Positions 23,013 through 33,292 of a stretch of DNA of 64,000 nucleotides are shown here, piece after piece; the first letter of the stretch is position 1; every line of letters starts with the position of its first letter. The DNA lies in contig OX123182.2 of NCBI GenBank assembly GCA_944739405.2, forward strand, positions 97,084,051 to 97,148,050, in the 5' to 3' direction. This DNA is from Euclidia mi. Lineage: Eukaryota; Arthropoda; Insecta; Lepidoptera; Erebidae. The notes beneath the pieces are model-generated. The model ran no database searches, was not told the origin of the DNA, and saw only the letters and a program-made list of their open reading frames with translations. The position numbers were made by a program, and so were the translations under genes.

Positions 23013-23867
23013 AAGAAATTTAATGGAAATTATTGATTCTAAAACAATTTGACTAGTTACAAGGATCCAGGAACCAGGGTCGCGTTCGGCGTAGATCCTT
23101 GTGAATTCGGGAATGCGTCTCCGGCGTTGCTCAGGGAAGCAGAGAAGTACTTAGCTTGGTCGCCGCACAGCCGATGAAAGGGCCCGGTCACTCCGCGCCA
23201 CGGTATTTATAGTCCGTATGGCGACTTCGCGTTCGACCGTCTTGGCGTGCGGACGCGTTCGTGTGCGCTCTCGCGAATATAATTCGTAATTTCGGTTTTA
23301 CTGAAATATCGCTTATATTAATACACGAACGAGTTCCCTAAGGAATAGGGACTCGCGCGAAGTGTTATTATTAAGTTCTATCGTGATTTTCGTGTGTTTT
23401 TACTGGTTTTTCCACTCCGCGCTGGGATCACGTGGAGAAGTTTGTAGTGTGTCGTGCCCGTGAAATACGGTCCGGATTGGGTGTGTGGCAGCTTGTCCCG
23501 GGGCTTTTCAGCCTTGGGAGCATTTGTAATAAGGTAACAAGGCTTCAGGAGCTCCTGTAATCGGTTTTTCGGCGGCGATACCGGCGTCATAACCTCAAAG
23601 TTGAGGTTAGGATTGCGTTGTCGTTCGCTGGGCCGGTGCGGGCGCTCTGTCGCCTTGCCTTGAATTAATACTAATACTAGTTTGTTAATATTTTATAGCG
23701 ATTCAGCTGAAAAGTGGTGTTAAACAATACATTTTTCAAAAGCACGTGCCATCTGACATCTAGCGCGGTGTGACTTGGCGTGACAACTGACAGTTGACAC
23801 TGACAGTTGTCATCGCCGGGAAAATAACCGCGCTGGCAGGGTTGCCAGTTCAAATATTCTGATCGGC

Positions 23868-24007
23868 ACGTTTAGTTTAGTTAGTAATAAACTTTAAATA
23901 GATATACAGTACTGGACAATGGTCTTTTAGGTTTAGTACGTTTAGTGTAGTTAGTAATAAATTTTTAAATAGAAATACAGTACTGGACATTGGTCTTTTA
24001 GGTATAG
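23868..24007 (+). repeat. Two 70-bp tandem repeats in the LINE 5' UTR
   Basis: Units at 23868-23937 and 23938-24007 both contain GTTAGTAATAAA, ATACAGTACTGGACA and TGGTCTTTTAGGT, with about ten differences. Surrounding DNA also repeats GACAGTTGTC and GTTGCCAGT words. Tandem monomers in LINE 5' UTRs can carry promoter activity; no promoter element is identifiable here. Confidence 0.7.
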
Positions 24008-24377
24008 GTGTACATTTTTAATAATATTACGACATTGGCGTGACGGCTGACGTCCGGTGTTACTTGGCGTTGGCAGCCGTCACTGTCACTGTCACAGGTG
24101 GTATTGACGGTTGACGCGTGGTGACAGCGTTGACATTGACAGTTGTCGGTGCCTTGGCACTGGCGGCTGGCGGGTCGGGGTTGCCACCTGCGTAAAGGGG
24201 TTGCCAGTGCAACGGTCATAGTTACCAGTTTAACAGGTAATACTTTGTTTTAAAAATTTTATCGTCTGTTTATTTCTTTTGTTTCTTTGCTCTGTGTTTT
24301 AAATATTGTGTGTGTTAGACTTAAGCTATTATCTTAGGAATAAGTTGTACCAGCCATAACTCTGGTCGGTCGCTATA

Positions 24378-25862
24378 ATGGACGAAGAAGAGAAGGCTCG
24401 CAGGCAGCAAGAGCTGCTGCTGGATGAGTTTGAGCGAAGACAGTCGGAAATTGATGCGCTCAAGGAAATAATGGCAGAATCCTCTAGGGGGGCCGCGTCT
24501 GCGTCCCCCTTCGAGCCTCGCGTATCGCTGGCCCGAACTCCACCGGGAGGTTTTTCGCCGGCACAGACGGCGATGGAGGTAGCGGCGGACCCTGGCACGC
24601 CACAGCCACCATCGGTGGTGTGCTCGCAGCCCGGGAAGCGCCACTTGACGTCGCCCGAGGAAGTACAAGAGGCTGTAAGACGACGAACGGCCAAGAAATC
24701 TTCGGCGCCACCCTTAGGTGGCATCTTGACCAGCACAACTACCGCGGAACGGTCGTCGGCGAGGCAGGGCGCGCCGTCGCCATCAATGGTCTGCATGGAT
24801 AAGGAGGCCCTTATCGAATCTGTACACTCGGCCGTGAAAGCCATCTCCGCCGTGGCGAATGCCACTAACAAGCTCAATATCGGAGATAAAAACGCGATCG
24901 CCGGACATGGGCAAGATATATTGGCGGTTGTAGCGCAACTGGCGCTGCGCCTTGCTCGCGTGGAGCAGGAGGTGACAAGCATCAAGCTTCAACAGGCGAC
25001 GACACAGCAAACGGTAATGACGGCAGCACCAATGGCACCACCGATAGACTCATCCTGTACCTACGCCAGCAAACTAAAACTACCAAAAGGGAAGCCCGAC
25101 ATCGCCCTCGAACCACGCGGTCCAACTGTCCTGTTCTACCCGAATGCCGAACAGCTAAAGACCTCTGAGGACACCAAGAAGGAGTTACAAAGCACTATTA
25201 AACCCGGCGCGCACGGAGTCCAGTGCCAGAGGGTTACGGCGGTCTCCAACGGAGGAGTGGCGGTGCAGACGCGGTCGGTAGAGGCAGCGAGGAAACTAAA
25301 AGAGGCGGCCCCCCCTACCCTGAAGGTAGCAGATCCGAAGGGCAAGAAGCCTCTGGTGGCAATAAGAAATCTGAGGTCGGACCCATCGGCGGCGGACCTG
25401 CTAGAGGACCTACACCGTATTAACCTGGCTGAGGATCTTAACTGGCCAAAAGATAAGATGTTAGCACAGTGCAGCGTAGCCTTCAAGAAGGGTCGGCTAG
25501 GGTCCGGCAGGACCACCGTTGTGCTGGAGTGCACAAAAGCTCTCCGGGACAAACTGGTGAGCCTCAATCGTGTTTATATCGGCTGGGACGAGGCGGAAAT
25601 TATCGATTACATCCGCCTGACATGCTGCACTAAGTGTCAGCAGTACGGTCACCCCGAAAAACATTGTCGGTCGGCAAATACTATATGCGCACAATGTGGA
25701 GAGGCTGGCCACAGGAAGGACGAATGCAAGTCGGAGACCACCTGTTGCGCCACCTGCGCGAAATTCAAGCGCCCTAATAAAGACGGTCACCGTACTGCTG
25801 CGCTTACGTGCCCCGCGCGGCAATACGCAGAACAGCAGGCGGCTAATATCAGCTATGCCTAG
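24378..25862 (+). CDS. R1-like LINE ORF1 (nucleic-acid-binding gag-like protein)
   Basis: 494 residues from the ATG at 24378 (MDEEEKARRQQELLLDEF). The N-terminus is charged and likely helical. A low-complexity middle follows, then a basic region (KLKLPKGKPD, residues about 234-243). Three zinc knuckles lie at about residues 415-480: CTKCQQYGHPEKHC, CAQCGEAGHRKDEC, and a third beginning CCATCAKFKRP with GHR and C further on. In R1-clade LINEs this protein binds the element RNA to form the particle that carries it to the target. It is complete with no internal stop. Its stop at 25860-25862 overlaps the ORF2 start in ATGCCTAG. Confidence 0.9.
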   Translation: MDEEEKARRQQELLLDEFERRQSEIDALKEIMAESSRGAASASPFEPRVSLARTPPGGFSPAQTAMEVAADPGTPQPPSVVCSQPGKRHLTSPEEVQEAVRRRTAKKSSAPPLGGILTSTTTAERSSARQGAPSPSMVCMDKEALIESVHSAVKAISAVANATNKLNIGDKNAIAGHGQDILAVVAQLALRLARVEQEVTSIKLQQATTQQTVMTAAPMAPPIDSSCTYASKLKLPKGKPDIALEPRGPTVLFYPNAEQLKTSEDTKKELQSTIKPGAHGVQCQRVTAVSNGGVAVQTRSVEAARKLKEAAPPTLKVADPKGKKPLVAIRNLRSDPSAADLLEDLHRINLAEDLNWPKDKMLAQCSVAFKKGRLGSGRTTVVLECTKALRDKLVSLNRVYIGWDEAEIIDYIRLTCCTKCQQYGHPEKHCRSANTICAQCGEAGHRKDECKSETTCCATCAKFKRPNKDGHRTAALTCPARQYAEQQAANISYA

Positions 25863-28800
25863 GCACGCTTTACGCATAGGGCAGCTGAACCTGCAAGGGT
25901 CGGCTGCGGCTACAACTGAACTGCCCATCGTGTCGGCGCAGCACGGGCTTGACTTAATTCTCGTTCAGGAACATTACCAACACGAATGTATTATACAGCA
26001 TGGAGCGAACCCGAAAGCGGGGATTATGATCGTGAATAAACACCTCGCAGTGACACTATTGGGCAACCTCAGCAATGAGTACTGCTTAGTAGCCCATATT
26101 GATGGAGGAACTCGCTACGGTGCCCTGTATGTGGTTTCGGCGTACTGCCAGTACAGTCACGATGTAGCTCGGCATCTAGAAACCATAACACGTGCGTTGG
26201 ATCATCTGGTAGGAAACAGGGTGCTCATAGGGATGGACAGTAATGCACACTCCCCACTCTGGCACTGCGAACGGCGACAATACGAGGGAAGGGGACCCGA
26301 CACCGAGTACAGGAAGGCGCAAGTGGAAGGTTTTATACTCGGGCGAGGACTAAGTATTCACAATGAGTCTGGACAGCCACCGACATTCCACGGTCCCAAT
26401 GGCTATTCAAACATCGACCTCACCCTCTCTACCCGGGGTATCTCAGTGTCAGGGTGGAGTGTGCATGAAGGTGCCAGTATTAGCGACCACCAGCTGATCA
26501 CGTACGCTGTTGCCCCCCCAGGATCGACGGATAATACCGAGCGGCCCGAGATTGAGTATGCGGAACCACGGCGATTCCGAGATAAAGGGGTGCACTGGGA
26601 GCGGTTCACTGACACCCTCCAACATAGGATGGGAAAGCTTCGCACCCGAAGACCGGCCGAAGATCTCAGTCGCCAGTACACCGACATCCTAGTACAGACG
26701 GCCGAGGATGTGCTGGGTGAGGCCAAGAAAGCGGTCCCCCATAAATACGAGTGGTGGTCGACGGCGTTGGATGATATGCGACGTGACGTGTACAACGCCC
26801 GGCGTGCCTGGCAGAAGTCACGAAGAGCAGGCGGTGTTGTCAACAGCCCATTACACGTGCACCTGCGCACTACACGTCGGAAGTATAAGGAGGCGATGAA
26901 GCAGGCAGAAATGCAGTTCTTCAAACAAATTGCCGACTCAGGCAACGAGGACCCGTGGGGCTTGGCCTATAGAGCTGCGTCGGGAAGATTACGTCCTCCC
27001 CCCAAAATACTGCATGGCATTAAGCTTCTTGAGGGACACACCGGCACTGCTAGGGAGACTATGTCCGCATTACTAAATACGTTATGCCCCGATGACGATC
27101 CTAGTCAGGACACCGAATACCATAGACAGGTGAGACTTGCGGCAGCATGCGCTCCCTCGGGACGTAAGAGCGAAGGTCCTACGGAACAGGCGTTAAGTCA
27201 CATAATCAAGCACCTACCAAACACCTCCCCTGGGTTAGATGGATTGACTGCCCGTATTATTAGACGCGCCTGGAGCATAACCAAAGTTGAAACCTTGGCA
27301 GTATACACGGCATGTATAAATGAAGGAACTTTTCCAACAATATGGAAAGTCGGGCGCCTCGTCGTCCTGCCAAAGGGCAACGACAAGCCTCTATCGGACC
27401 CAAAGGCCTACAGGCCGATAACTCTGCTGTCAATACTGGGTAAAATCTTGGAGAGGCTCATCATTACCTGCGCCCCCTGCCTGCACCGGGGCATTTCTCC
27501 GTCTCAACATGGCTTTCGGCGCGGAAAGTCCACGGTGACGGCGCTCAACGCAGTGCTGAACCGAATCACGAGTACCGCCGAGAGCTATGTTCAAGCGGTG
27601 CTGCTGGACATCTCGGGGGCTTTCGACAACGCCTGGTGGCCCATGATTTTAGTTAAGCTGAAACAGTGCGGTTGTCCGCCTAACATATACAAAATAATTG
27701 TAAGCTATTTTACGGACCGAATAATAGGCATGTTCATGGGCGGCCAGGCGGTGTGGAAGAGGACCACAATGGGATGCCCACAAGGCTCGGTGCTGGGGCC
27801 AACGTTCTGGAACGTCCTGCTCGACGACGTCCTACGACTGCCGATGCCGGGGGGTGTGCGCGTGGTGGCATACGCCGATGACCTCACCATGGTTGTTGAA
27901 GCCTCGTCCAGTGCGGCCTTAGAGCGGAACGCCGCGACCTCACTCCGGGCGGTGAGCGAATGGGGGCTGAGGAATCGCCTCGCCTTCTCAGCCAGCAAGT
28001 CGAAAACTATTACTCTAAAAGGCAAGTTTAAGCGTCCGCCTACGGTTCGCATGGACGGGGCTTCGATAACACAGGTGAGTAGTGCGAGGCTACTGGGGGT
28101 AGAGATCGACGAGGCTAGCTCCTACGTGCCGCATGCTAAGTTAGCCGGCAATCGTGCCGTGAACGCCTTCGGGAAGATGTCGAGGATCTCGGCATCGACC
28201 TGGGGCATAAAGTACAGGGCCCTTAAATTCCTGTATATGGGGACATATGTGGCCATAATTACGTACGCTGCGGCCGTATGGTGGCGACGCTCGTCGCACT
28301 ACGCAGTGCGGGCGGCCTTACTGCGTGCGCAGCGTCCGGCGTTGGTGCTGTTGACGAAGGCCTACAGGTCCGTCAGTACCGCGGCGTTGCCCGTGCTCGC
28401 CGCGGTGCTCCCGGCGGACCTGGAGGTTCTTTGTGCGGGGCGTCTTGCGCAGGACGGACTGGGGTTGGCAGGTAGGGAGCGTAGAGCGATGAAGCGGGAA
28501 CTGATGGAGGATGTCCTTGCTCAGTGGCAGGCACGGTGGTCGTCCGAAGATAAGGGAGCGGAACTCCGCCAGTTTTTCCCCGATGTGCGGGACAGGCTGA
28601 CCCAGGGGTGGGTCGCGCCAGACTATGTGACATCACAGATACTGACAGGCCATGGCTGCTTTCGTAAGCGCCTGCACGACATGCGGCTGGGCGACAGCCC
28701 GAATTGTTATTGTGGCGCGCAGGAAGAAACGAGGGACCATATCCTATGGGAGTGCCCACTCTATGAGGAGGAGAGAAACCAAATGCTGGATGGATGGCGG

Positions 28801-28917
28801 CGAGCCACGATAGGACCTGTGTGGCACCAGGATCTGGTTAACAATGAAGAGGGATTTAGAAGACTGCATACGTTCGCGCACACGTGGCATCGGAAGAGGA
28901 GAGAACGGGAGGATTGA
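25855..28917 (+). CDS. R1-like LINE ORF2 (APE endonuclease and reverse transcriptase)
   Basis: I place the start at the ATG at 25855 (MPRHALRIGQLNLQGS), overlapping the end of ORF1 by 8 nt and giving 1020 residues. The frame stays open upstream to 25696, but that lies inside ORF1. Endonuclease motifs: QLNLQ with the catalytic Asn, VQEHY with Glu, GMDSNAHSPLW, SNIDLTLS and SDHQLI. RT motifs: AYRPITLLSILGKILE, QHGFRRGKSTVTA, LLDISGAFDNAWW, CPQGSVLGPTFWN and the catalytic AYADD with Asp675-Asp676. A C-terminal zinc motif CYCGAQEETRDHILWEC begins near residue 951. No RNase H domain. All catalytic residues are present with no internal stop, so the protein could be functional. It nicks target DNA and primes cDNA synthesis there. 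Confidence 0.92.
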   Translation: MPRHALRIGQLNLQGSAAATTELPIVSAQHGLDLILVQEHYQHECIIQHGANPKAGIMIVNKHLAVTLLGNLSNEYCLVAHIDGGTRYGALYVVSAYCQYSHDVARHLETITRALDHLVGNRVLIGMDSNAHSPLWHCERRQYEGRGPDTEYRKAQVEGFILGRGLSIHNESGQPPTFHGPNGYSNIDLTLSTRGISVSGWSVHEGASISDHQLITYAVAPPGSTDNTERPEIEYAEPRRFRDKGVHWERFTDTLQHRMGKLRTRRPAEDLSRQYTDILVQTAEDVLGEAKKAVPHKYEWWSTALDDMRRDVYNARRAWQKSRRAGGVVNSPLHVHLRTTRRKYKEAMKQAEMQFFKQIADSGNEDPWGLAYRAASGRLRPPPKILHGIKLLEGHTGTARETMSALLNTLCPDDDPSQDTEYHRQVRLAAACAPSGRKSEGPTEQALSHIIKHLPNTSPGLDGLTARIIRRAWSITKVETLAVYTACINEGTFPTIWKVGRLVVLPKGNDKPLSDPKAYRPITLLSILGKILERLIITCAPCLHRGISPSQHGFRRGKSTVTALNAVLNRITSTAESYVQAVLLDISGAFDNAWWPMILVKLKQCGCPPNIYKIIVSYFTDRIIGMFMGGQAVWKRTTMGCPQGSVLGPTFWNVLLDDVLRLPMPGGVRVVAYADDLTMVVEASSSAALERNAATSLRAVSEWGLRNRLAFSASKSKTITLKGKFKRPPTVRMDGASITQVSSARLLGVEIDEASSYVPHAKLAGNRAVNAFGKMSRISASTWGIKYRALKFLYMGTYVAIITYAAAVWWRRSSHYAVRAALLRAQRPALVLLTKAYRSVSTAALPVLAAVLPADLEVLCAGRLAQDGLGLAGRERRAMKRELMEDVLAQWQARWSSEDKGAELRQFFPDVRDRLTQGWVAPDYVTSQILTGHGCFRKRLHDMRLGDSPNCYCGAQEETRDHILWECPLYEEERNQMLDGWRRATIGPVWHQDLVNNEEGFRRLHTFAHTWHRKRRERED

Positions 28918-29247
28918 TCCGTCTGCGCGAACGCGAAGTAACGTTATGTGGTGTACTGCCCCAATAGGGGAGAATGTGGAAAGATCAGGGACAGGATAAA
29001 GAATTTGTAGGGAGTCAAGAAAGAGCGCGTGGGAAAGAGCAGACGCAAGTACCGCGCGCTCCTCCCATGATTCGGCCCGTATGCCGCAAGGCGGGTAGGG
29101 CCATGAGGAGGTGGTGGGAAGTCCGTATGGAGGGTGCGGGAGGTGGAGACGGCCCGCCAAGAGATACGACGACGTCACAAAGGAGTTACTGTAGGTAAGC
29201 GAAAACAACGTACGGACTGCCTCATCATGGAGCGTTGGCGGCACATT
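28918..29247 (+). other. 3' UTR of the R1-like LINE
   Basis: GC-rich, non-coding, ending before TAGTTAC at 29248. It contains CCCCAATAGGGGAGAATG. No poly(A) or simple tail. Confidence 0.6.
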
Positions 29248-29558
29248 TAGTTACCGCATGTTAAAATTGTGTCACTACGCAATTTGTATAACGTCTGCAT
29301 TGCAAAATATTTTACGCTGCAAAACATGCAGAAAGTAGACCATTCTTTTAATTTCAAATGTACAAACGAACTTTTTGCAGTTTTAGGATTTATCTACTTG
29401 GTTAATACAGTGTGCTACCTTTTTCTTGTTTGAAATAATTCTGTTGGTAACATAAAAGCTTGCGACACGCTAGTGCCAAAGGCTATTCTGTACTCTCCGT
29501 GACAGGGGCAGATTTATCGGTTCCATGAACCCTGGTGTTGAATGAATTCGTTCAGCTT

Positions 29559-29620
29559 ACAACGCCTCAACACTTTCTCATTCGTAGCTTTATACGAATG
29601 AGAAAGTGTTGAGGCGTTGT
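29559..29620. repeat. Perfect 28-bp hairpin, 6-nt loop
   Basis: Arms 29559-29586 and 29593-29620 are exact reverse complements (left arm begins ACAACGCCTCAACACTTTCT). The loop is GCTTTA. It lies alone in AT-rich DNA, with no transposon context seen. Confidence 0.9.
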
Positions 29621-30139
29621 GACGAGTGTATGTTGTTTTGTATTGCTGAACAAAAAGTTTACTTCTTCAAGAATGCTACTAGTATTCATTTTCTGTATTT
29701 TTTGTAATGTAATACAACGATATAAATAAACGTTACACTTTGAAATGAATACAATGCTGCATACCACGCAATATGTGAATCATATTCAATTATTATGTTA
29801 ATTCAATTTACAGACCCATAGCAAATTTGATGACATGAATATCGATTTGCGATATTAAGTCCAAAGACAGATGGGTAATCTGTCATAAAATTTCCCGCTC
29901 GTGCCTTGCTATTAGTTTAATATTTAATATTTTTAATGGCAAGTAAATCATTGTAGTACATAACATGAAACGGTAAGTAGTTACAGTATCTGTAAAGTAG
30001 TTTACTACACAATATAGTGGATGGCTTCCTGTTTTCCTAGCTAGGCTATGAAAAAGCCTGTATTAAGGATAAACAGCTCCAAACGCATTTTAAATTCATT
30101 CATTCCGCATTAATAAAAATACATAATATTTAACTACTG
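29621..30139. other. AT-rich intergenic DNA
   Basis: No gene or repeat recognised. Confidence 0.5.
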
Positions 30140-30204
30140 TGTGCGAGCGTGCGTGCGTGCGTGCGTGAGTGTGTGTTTGTGTGTTTGTGTGTGTGTGTGT
30201 GTGT

Positions 30205-30255
<51 letters not shown>

Positions 30256-30334
30256 CGTGCGTGTGCGTGTGCGTATGCGTGTGCGTGTGCGTGTGTGTGT
30301 GTGCGTGTGCGTGTGCGTGAGCGCGTGCGTGTTC

Positions 30335-30376
<42 letters not shown>
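30140..30376. repeat. Compound (GT)n/(GC) microsatellite
   Basis: About 235 bp of GT/GC dinucleotides with TATG and TTTG interruptions. Long open frames through it on both strands are products of the repeat, not genes. Confidence 0.95.
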
Positions 30377-30377
<1 letters not shown>

Positions 30378-30489
30378 CGACCGTATCCGAAAAGGCAAAT
30401 AAAAGCTATATCTCAGGACAAAGTGATTAGCATATTTTCCGTCTCATCGTAATTTTTATGCATTAGGTAATTTAGGACGGCTGACTTAC

Positions 30490-30690
30490 AATCATGACTA
30501 GGTAAGTTATATATATAAATGTACCTGTTTATCTGGTTGTAGAGGTAAGGTTCCAGGTAATAGAACATTCTTTTAATGAAAGAAAAATGCATTCCAGTTA
30601 TAATACAGGTGTTATCCCTGCGGCGCTTAGAAGATTGTAGGGGAAATTATTCCAAAACCGTGTATGTGGGGTAAAACCAGGACATGGCAT
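30490..30690 (-). pseudogene. Possible LINE C-terminal tail
   Basis: On the minus strand I read TRFWNNFPYNLLSAAGITPV, then after a frame change HFSFIKRMFYYLEPYLYNQ. The W-N-x-x-P-x-x-L...F-x-x-x-L layout is typical of the end of CR1/Jockey-type LINE proteins. Short and frameshifted, so only a weak call. It overlaps the proposed pogo terminal repeat, and only one of the two readings may be right. Confidence 0.3.
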
Positions 30691-31749
30691 TTTGACGTTT
30701 TAGAGCGATTCAAATTTACGCGCGCTTTGTTCGTTGCAGTTGGCCATCTTGATGCATCTGTCAACAAAAGTTGAATGACTTTCGTGCCTGCTCGTCCAAA
30801 TTAGTTTAGAATAAAGTTTTTAAGCAGTCTGGATATAATATTATAAATTTAAAATTAATTAAAATTTAATATTATTATTATATGTGTACTATCATTTCGT
30901 ATGTCAAGGTAAGTGGAAATTGATTTTTATCATAAGAATAAGAATATGAAACCATTTATTTTCACAACATACATAATTATTTTTTATGGCACAGGTTACA
31001 TATTAAGTTGTAAAAAACAGTGAACAAAGTGACAGTATGCATGCTGTGAAAATGAGGTCACCACTCAGGCTTATTGTTGATTTGAGGCTACACCTCAAAC
31101 CAACCCTGATTTTATTTGGTGACCCCAAGTGACGATACAGATATCACATACTTATTCGTAAAATACAGAGAAAAAATAAAAAGAAGACCATATCCTAATA
31201 AATATCGTCGCCTGCAATGATTTTATGTAACATCTATGAGCTACGTAATAAATAGAATATACTTAAGATTTAATTAAATATATAAACAAATATACTTTAA
31301 ATTAAGATAAATAAGTACATAGAAAAGTATACGTATATATATAAGACCAACATATAATTATATATAAGTACTCATGCAATGTAGCTTAACGTACATACAT
31401 ATATATGTAAACAACCATAAAAAATATAAGTAGGTATACACTCTAAAAAAGTACCAGCACCCATTTGCACTTCATGAAGCGGCCAGACGCCTGAGCAAAT
31501 CGGTTAGGTTCGTCTTAATCAATTGTCTCGTCTCACTCGCACATAGCGTCACCATAGATTAAGTATATATTCAGGTTAGAGGAGCATCACTCAAATATTA
31601 TATTACATCGTGTTTTTAGGTTATTTGATTTGTTTGCTTTTGTTAGGTGTGTTTGGGGCAAAACCGTACGGGGTAAAATCGGGTAATACCTGGTTTTATA
31701 CAACGATCTAATGTCATTCTTTCATTTTTTGTTTAATTTTATTTTGTAT

Positions 31750-31846
31750 TGTGACGTCACATCGCGCCCCTGCGCCGCGAGCCTCGCTACGAGTGACGCA
31801 CAGCAGTGGGCCGTTCCCTCGCGCCCCTCCACGCCGGCCCTATAGC
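31750..31846 (+). repeat. Truncated 5' LTR
   Basis: Matches 33872-33968 of the 3' LTR, starting TGTGACGTCAC, and stops at the TATA position (GGCCCTATA here, GGCCTTATAAATA there). The deletion therefore removed the promoter and everything downstream to the integrase. Confidence 0.85.
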
Positions 31847-31850
31847 CGAG

Positions 31851-32680
31851 CAATTCTGCCTCCCAGCAGGAAACAAAACACTTTTATATTTGTGGTCAGT
31901 TGTTGTTTCTCTAAATATTGTTTACTTTTCCCCATTAAACGGGCAACTGCAGAAGTGATAACAAAAATTCTTGAGGAAAATGTATTTTTGGTGCATGGAA
32001 TTCCATCTACTATTGTTTTGGATAACGGTAAACAATTTATTAGCGCAACCTTTAAAAGTATGTTGTCAAAATATAAAATTCCAAATTTGCATTTTACACC
32101 GTTGTATACTCCCCACGTTAACTCAGTTGAACGTTACAACAAAACCATTATGACAGCTATTTCAACTTTCATAGAATCTGATCATCGAATCTGGGACACT
32201 CTAATCACTAAAGCTCAAATCGCCCTTAACTGCGCAGTTAGTGAGGTTACTGGTTATTCTCCTAATTTCCTTGTTTTTGGTAGGGAGGTCATAACATGTG
32301 GTTCTCAGTATATTGATAAGGAATTTAATTCCGATATGGTGCTTGAACCACGGGACGGCTATGCCGAAAGTTTAGGCTATTTATCTTCTATTTTCGAGAA
32401 GGTACATTCAGCTCTGTTATCGGCCCACCAACGAAATTGTTCATCTTATAATCTTCGCCGTAAACAGGCAGAATTCAATGTCGGTGATATAGTTTGGCGC
32501 AGAACGTTTCATCTTAGTGATAAGGATAAATACTTTAGCAAGAAATTGGCGCCTAAATTTATTAAATGTAAGATTGCCTCAAAAAAATCACCTCTAGTAT
32601 ACAAACTTAACGACATGGCTGGAAAACCTTTAGGCAATTGGCACATCAAGGATTTAAAGTTGCTTAATTACAAAGAATAA
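31851..32680 (+). pseudogene. Gypsy-type integrase, C-terminal part of pol
   Basis: The open frame 31751-32680 mixes LTR-derived residues (first ~35) with integrase. The integrase begins near LPPSRKQNTFIFVVSCCFSK. The expected first catalytic Asp (VVxDxFSKY in the family) is replaced, since VVSCCFSKY has Ser or Cys at that place. The second Asp is present in IVLDNGKQF and the Glu in NSVERYNKT. The HTH-free C-terminus includes FNVGDIVWRRTFHLS, KLAPKFIKCKI and WHIKDLKLLN, the usual GPF/chromatin-like tail of Gypsy integrases. Integrase joins cDNA to the host genome; this copy lacks an Asp and the rest of pol, so it is inactive. No env gene is visible downstream. Confidence 0.85.
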
Positions 32681-32689
32681 TAAAAGTAT

Positions 32690-33145
32690 AAAAACAACAA
32701 TAAGAATACCTTCTACCTATTCATTGTTTAATTTTTTCAAACGAACGTTTCTAATTTATATTACCGTTTGTAGTAGTGCCTACTATAAATTGATATTTTC
32801 TGTAGTGGGTAGCAAATATTTTTTTTCTCGTAAACAATACTATTTTTCAAATTGCTGCGCAATTGTGTACTCAAATGTTATGTTGAACATTGTTTTAAAA
32901 AATACTAACCATAACCTAATTATATTGTTTTTTTTACCCTGTTGATCAGTGGTTAAAAGGTCGCTATTAGCTGAGCATACAAGTTCGATTCTCGCATGTG
33001 TATTTTCTTTCCGCAAATCTATTTGTTGAAATGCATCTGGATATGGCGTATTGTTTTTCGCCGTGCCTTGTTCTGAAGTTCTGTTGTTATTCTTAATTCT
33101 GTATAAATTCCATAATCAAATTGTTATTATAGGTACTTTATAAAC
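32690..33145. other. LTR element 3' region, no gene supported
   Basis: AT-rich. At 32943-32998 a tRNA-like stretch (GTGGTTAAAAGG ... AGTTCGATTCTCGC) has A- and B-box resemblance. It may be a degenerate SINE head; I do not call a tRNA gene. Confidence 0.35.
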
Positions 33146-33147
33146 GA

Positions 33148-33292
33148 TCATGGTGATTAACCGTGCGTCGCGAGCTCGGAACAGTCGAATAGTACCTACC
33201 ATTTAGATCGTACCTAGTTGTCGTTATGACGCACGCGCGTTCACTCAGCGACGCGCCGATAAATAAATGCCTAACTAATGAATCACCATTGT
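33148..33292. mobile_element. Possible small MITE inside the LTR element
   Basis: ATGGTGATT near 33150 and AATCACCAT at 33281-33289 are inverted. Inner words GTGCGTCGCGAG and CGACGCGC also pair imperfectly. It is GC/CpG-rich relative to its surroundings. Short and only partly palindromic. Confidence 0.35.

Larger units (their letters stand above)
23061..29247 (+). mobile_element. R1-clade non-LTR retrotransposon, apparently full length
   Basis: About 6.2 kb: a 1.3-kb 5' UTR, ORF1 (24378-25862), ORF2 (25855-28917, overlapping by 8 nt) and a 0.33-kb 3' UTR. It is GC-rich against AT-rich flanks. The 7-bp word TAGTTAC occurs just outside each proposed end (23054-23060 and 29248-29254) and is the best candidate target duplication. 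There is no poly(A) tail, which some R1-clade elements lack. Both ORFs are uninterrupted. The protein plan (CCHC ORF1; APE endonuclease, RT and C-terminal CCHC in ORF2, no RNase H) fits the R1 clade. The flanks are neither rDNA nor telomere repeat, so the usual sequence-specific targets of the clade are not involved here. Confidence 0.75.

Noticed and set aside
24329..25010. Long minus-strand open frames (up to 218 codons)
   Set aside because: They overlap the ORF1 of the R1-like LINE, which is GC-rich and has zinc knuckles and the expected start; the others are antisense frames of it.
29559..29620. MicroRNA precursor
   Set aside because: The stem is perfectly paired with a 6-nt loop; animal precursors normally have bulges and a larger loop.
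30096..30430. Three open frames of 77-100 codons on both strands
   Set aside because: They are translations of the (GT)n microsatellite and carry only Cys/Val or His/Thr repeats.
32943..32998. tRNA-like stretch in the LTR element
   Set aside because: The A and B boxes are weak and no cloverleaf can be drawn with confidence; at most a SINE head.
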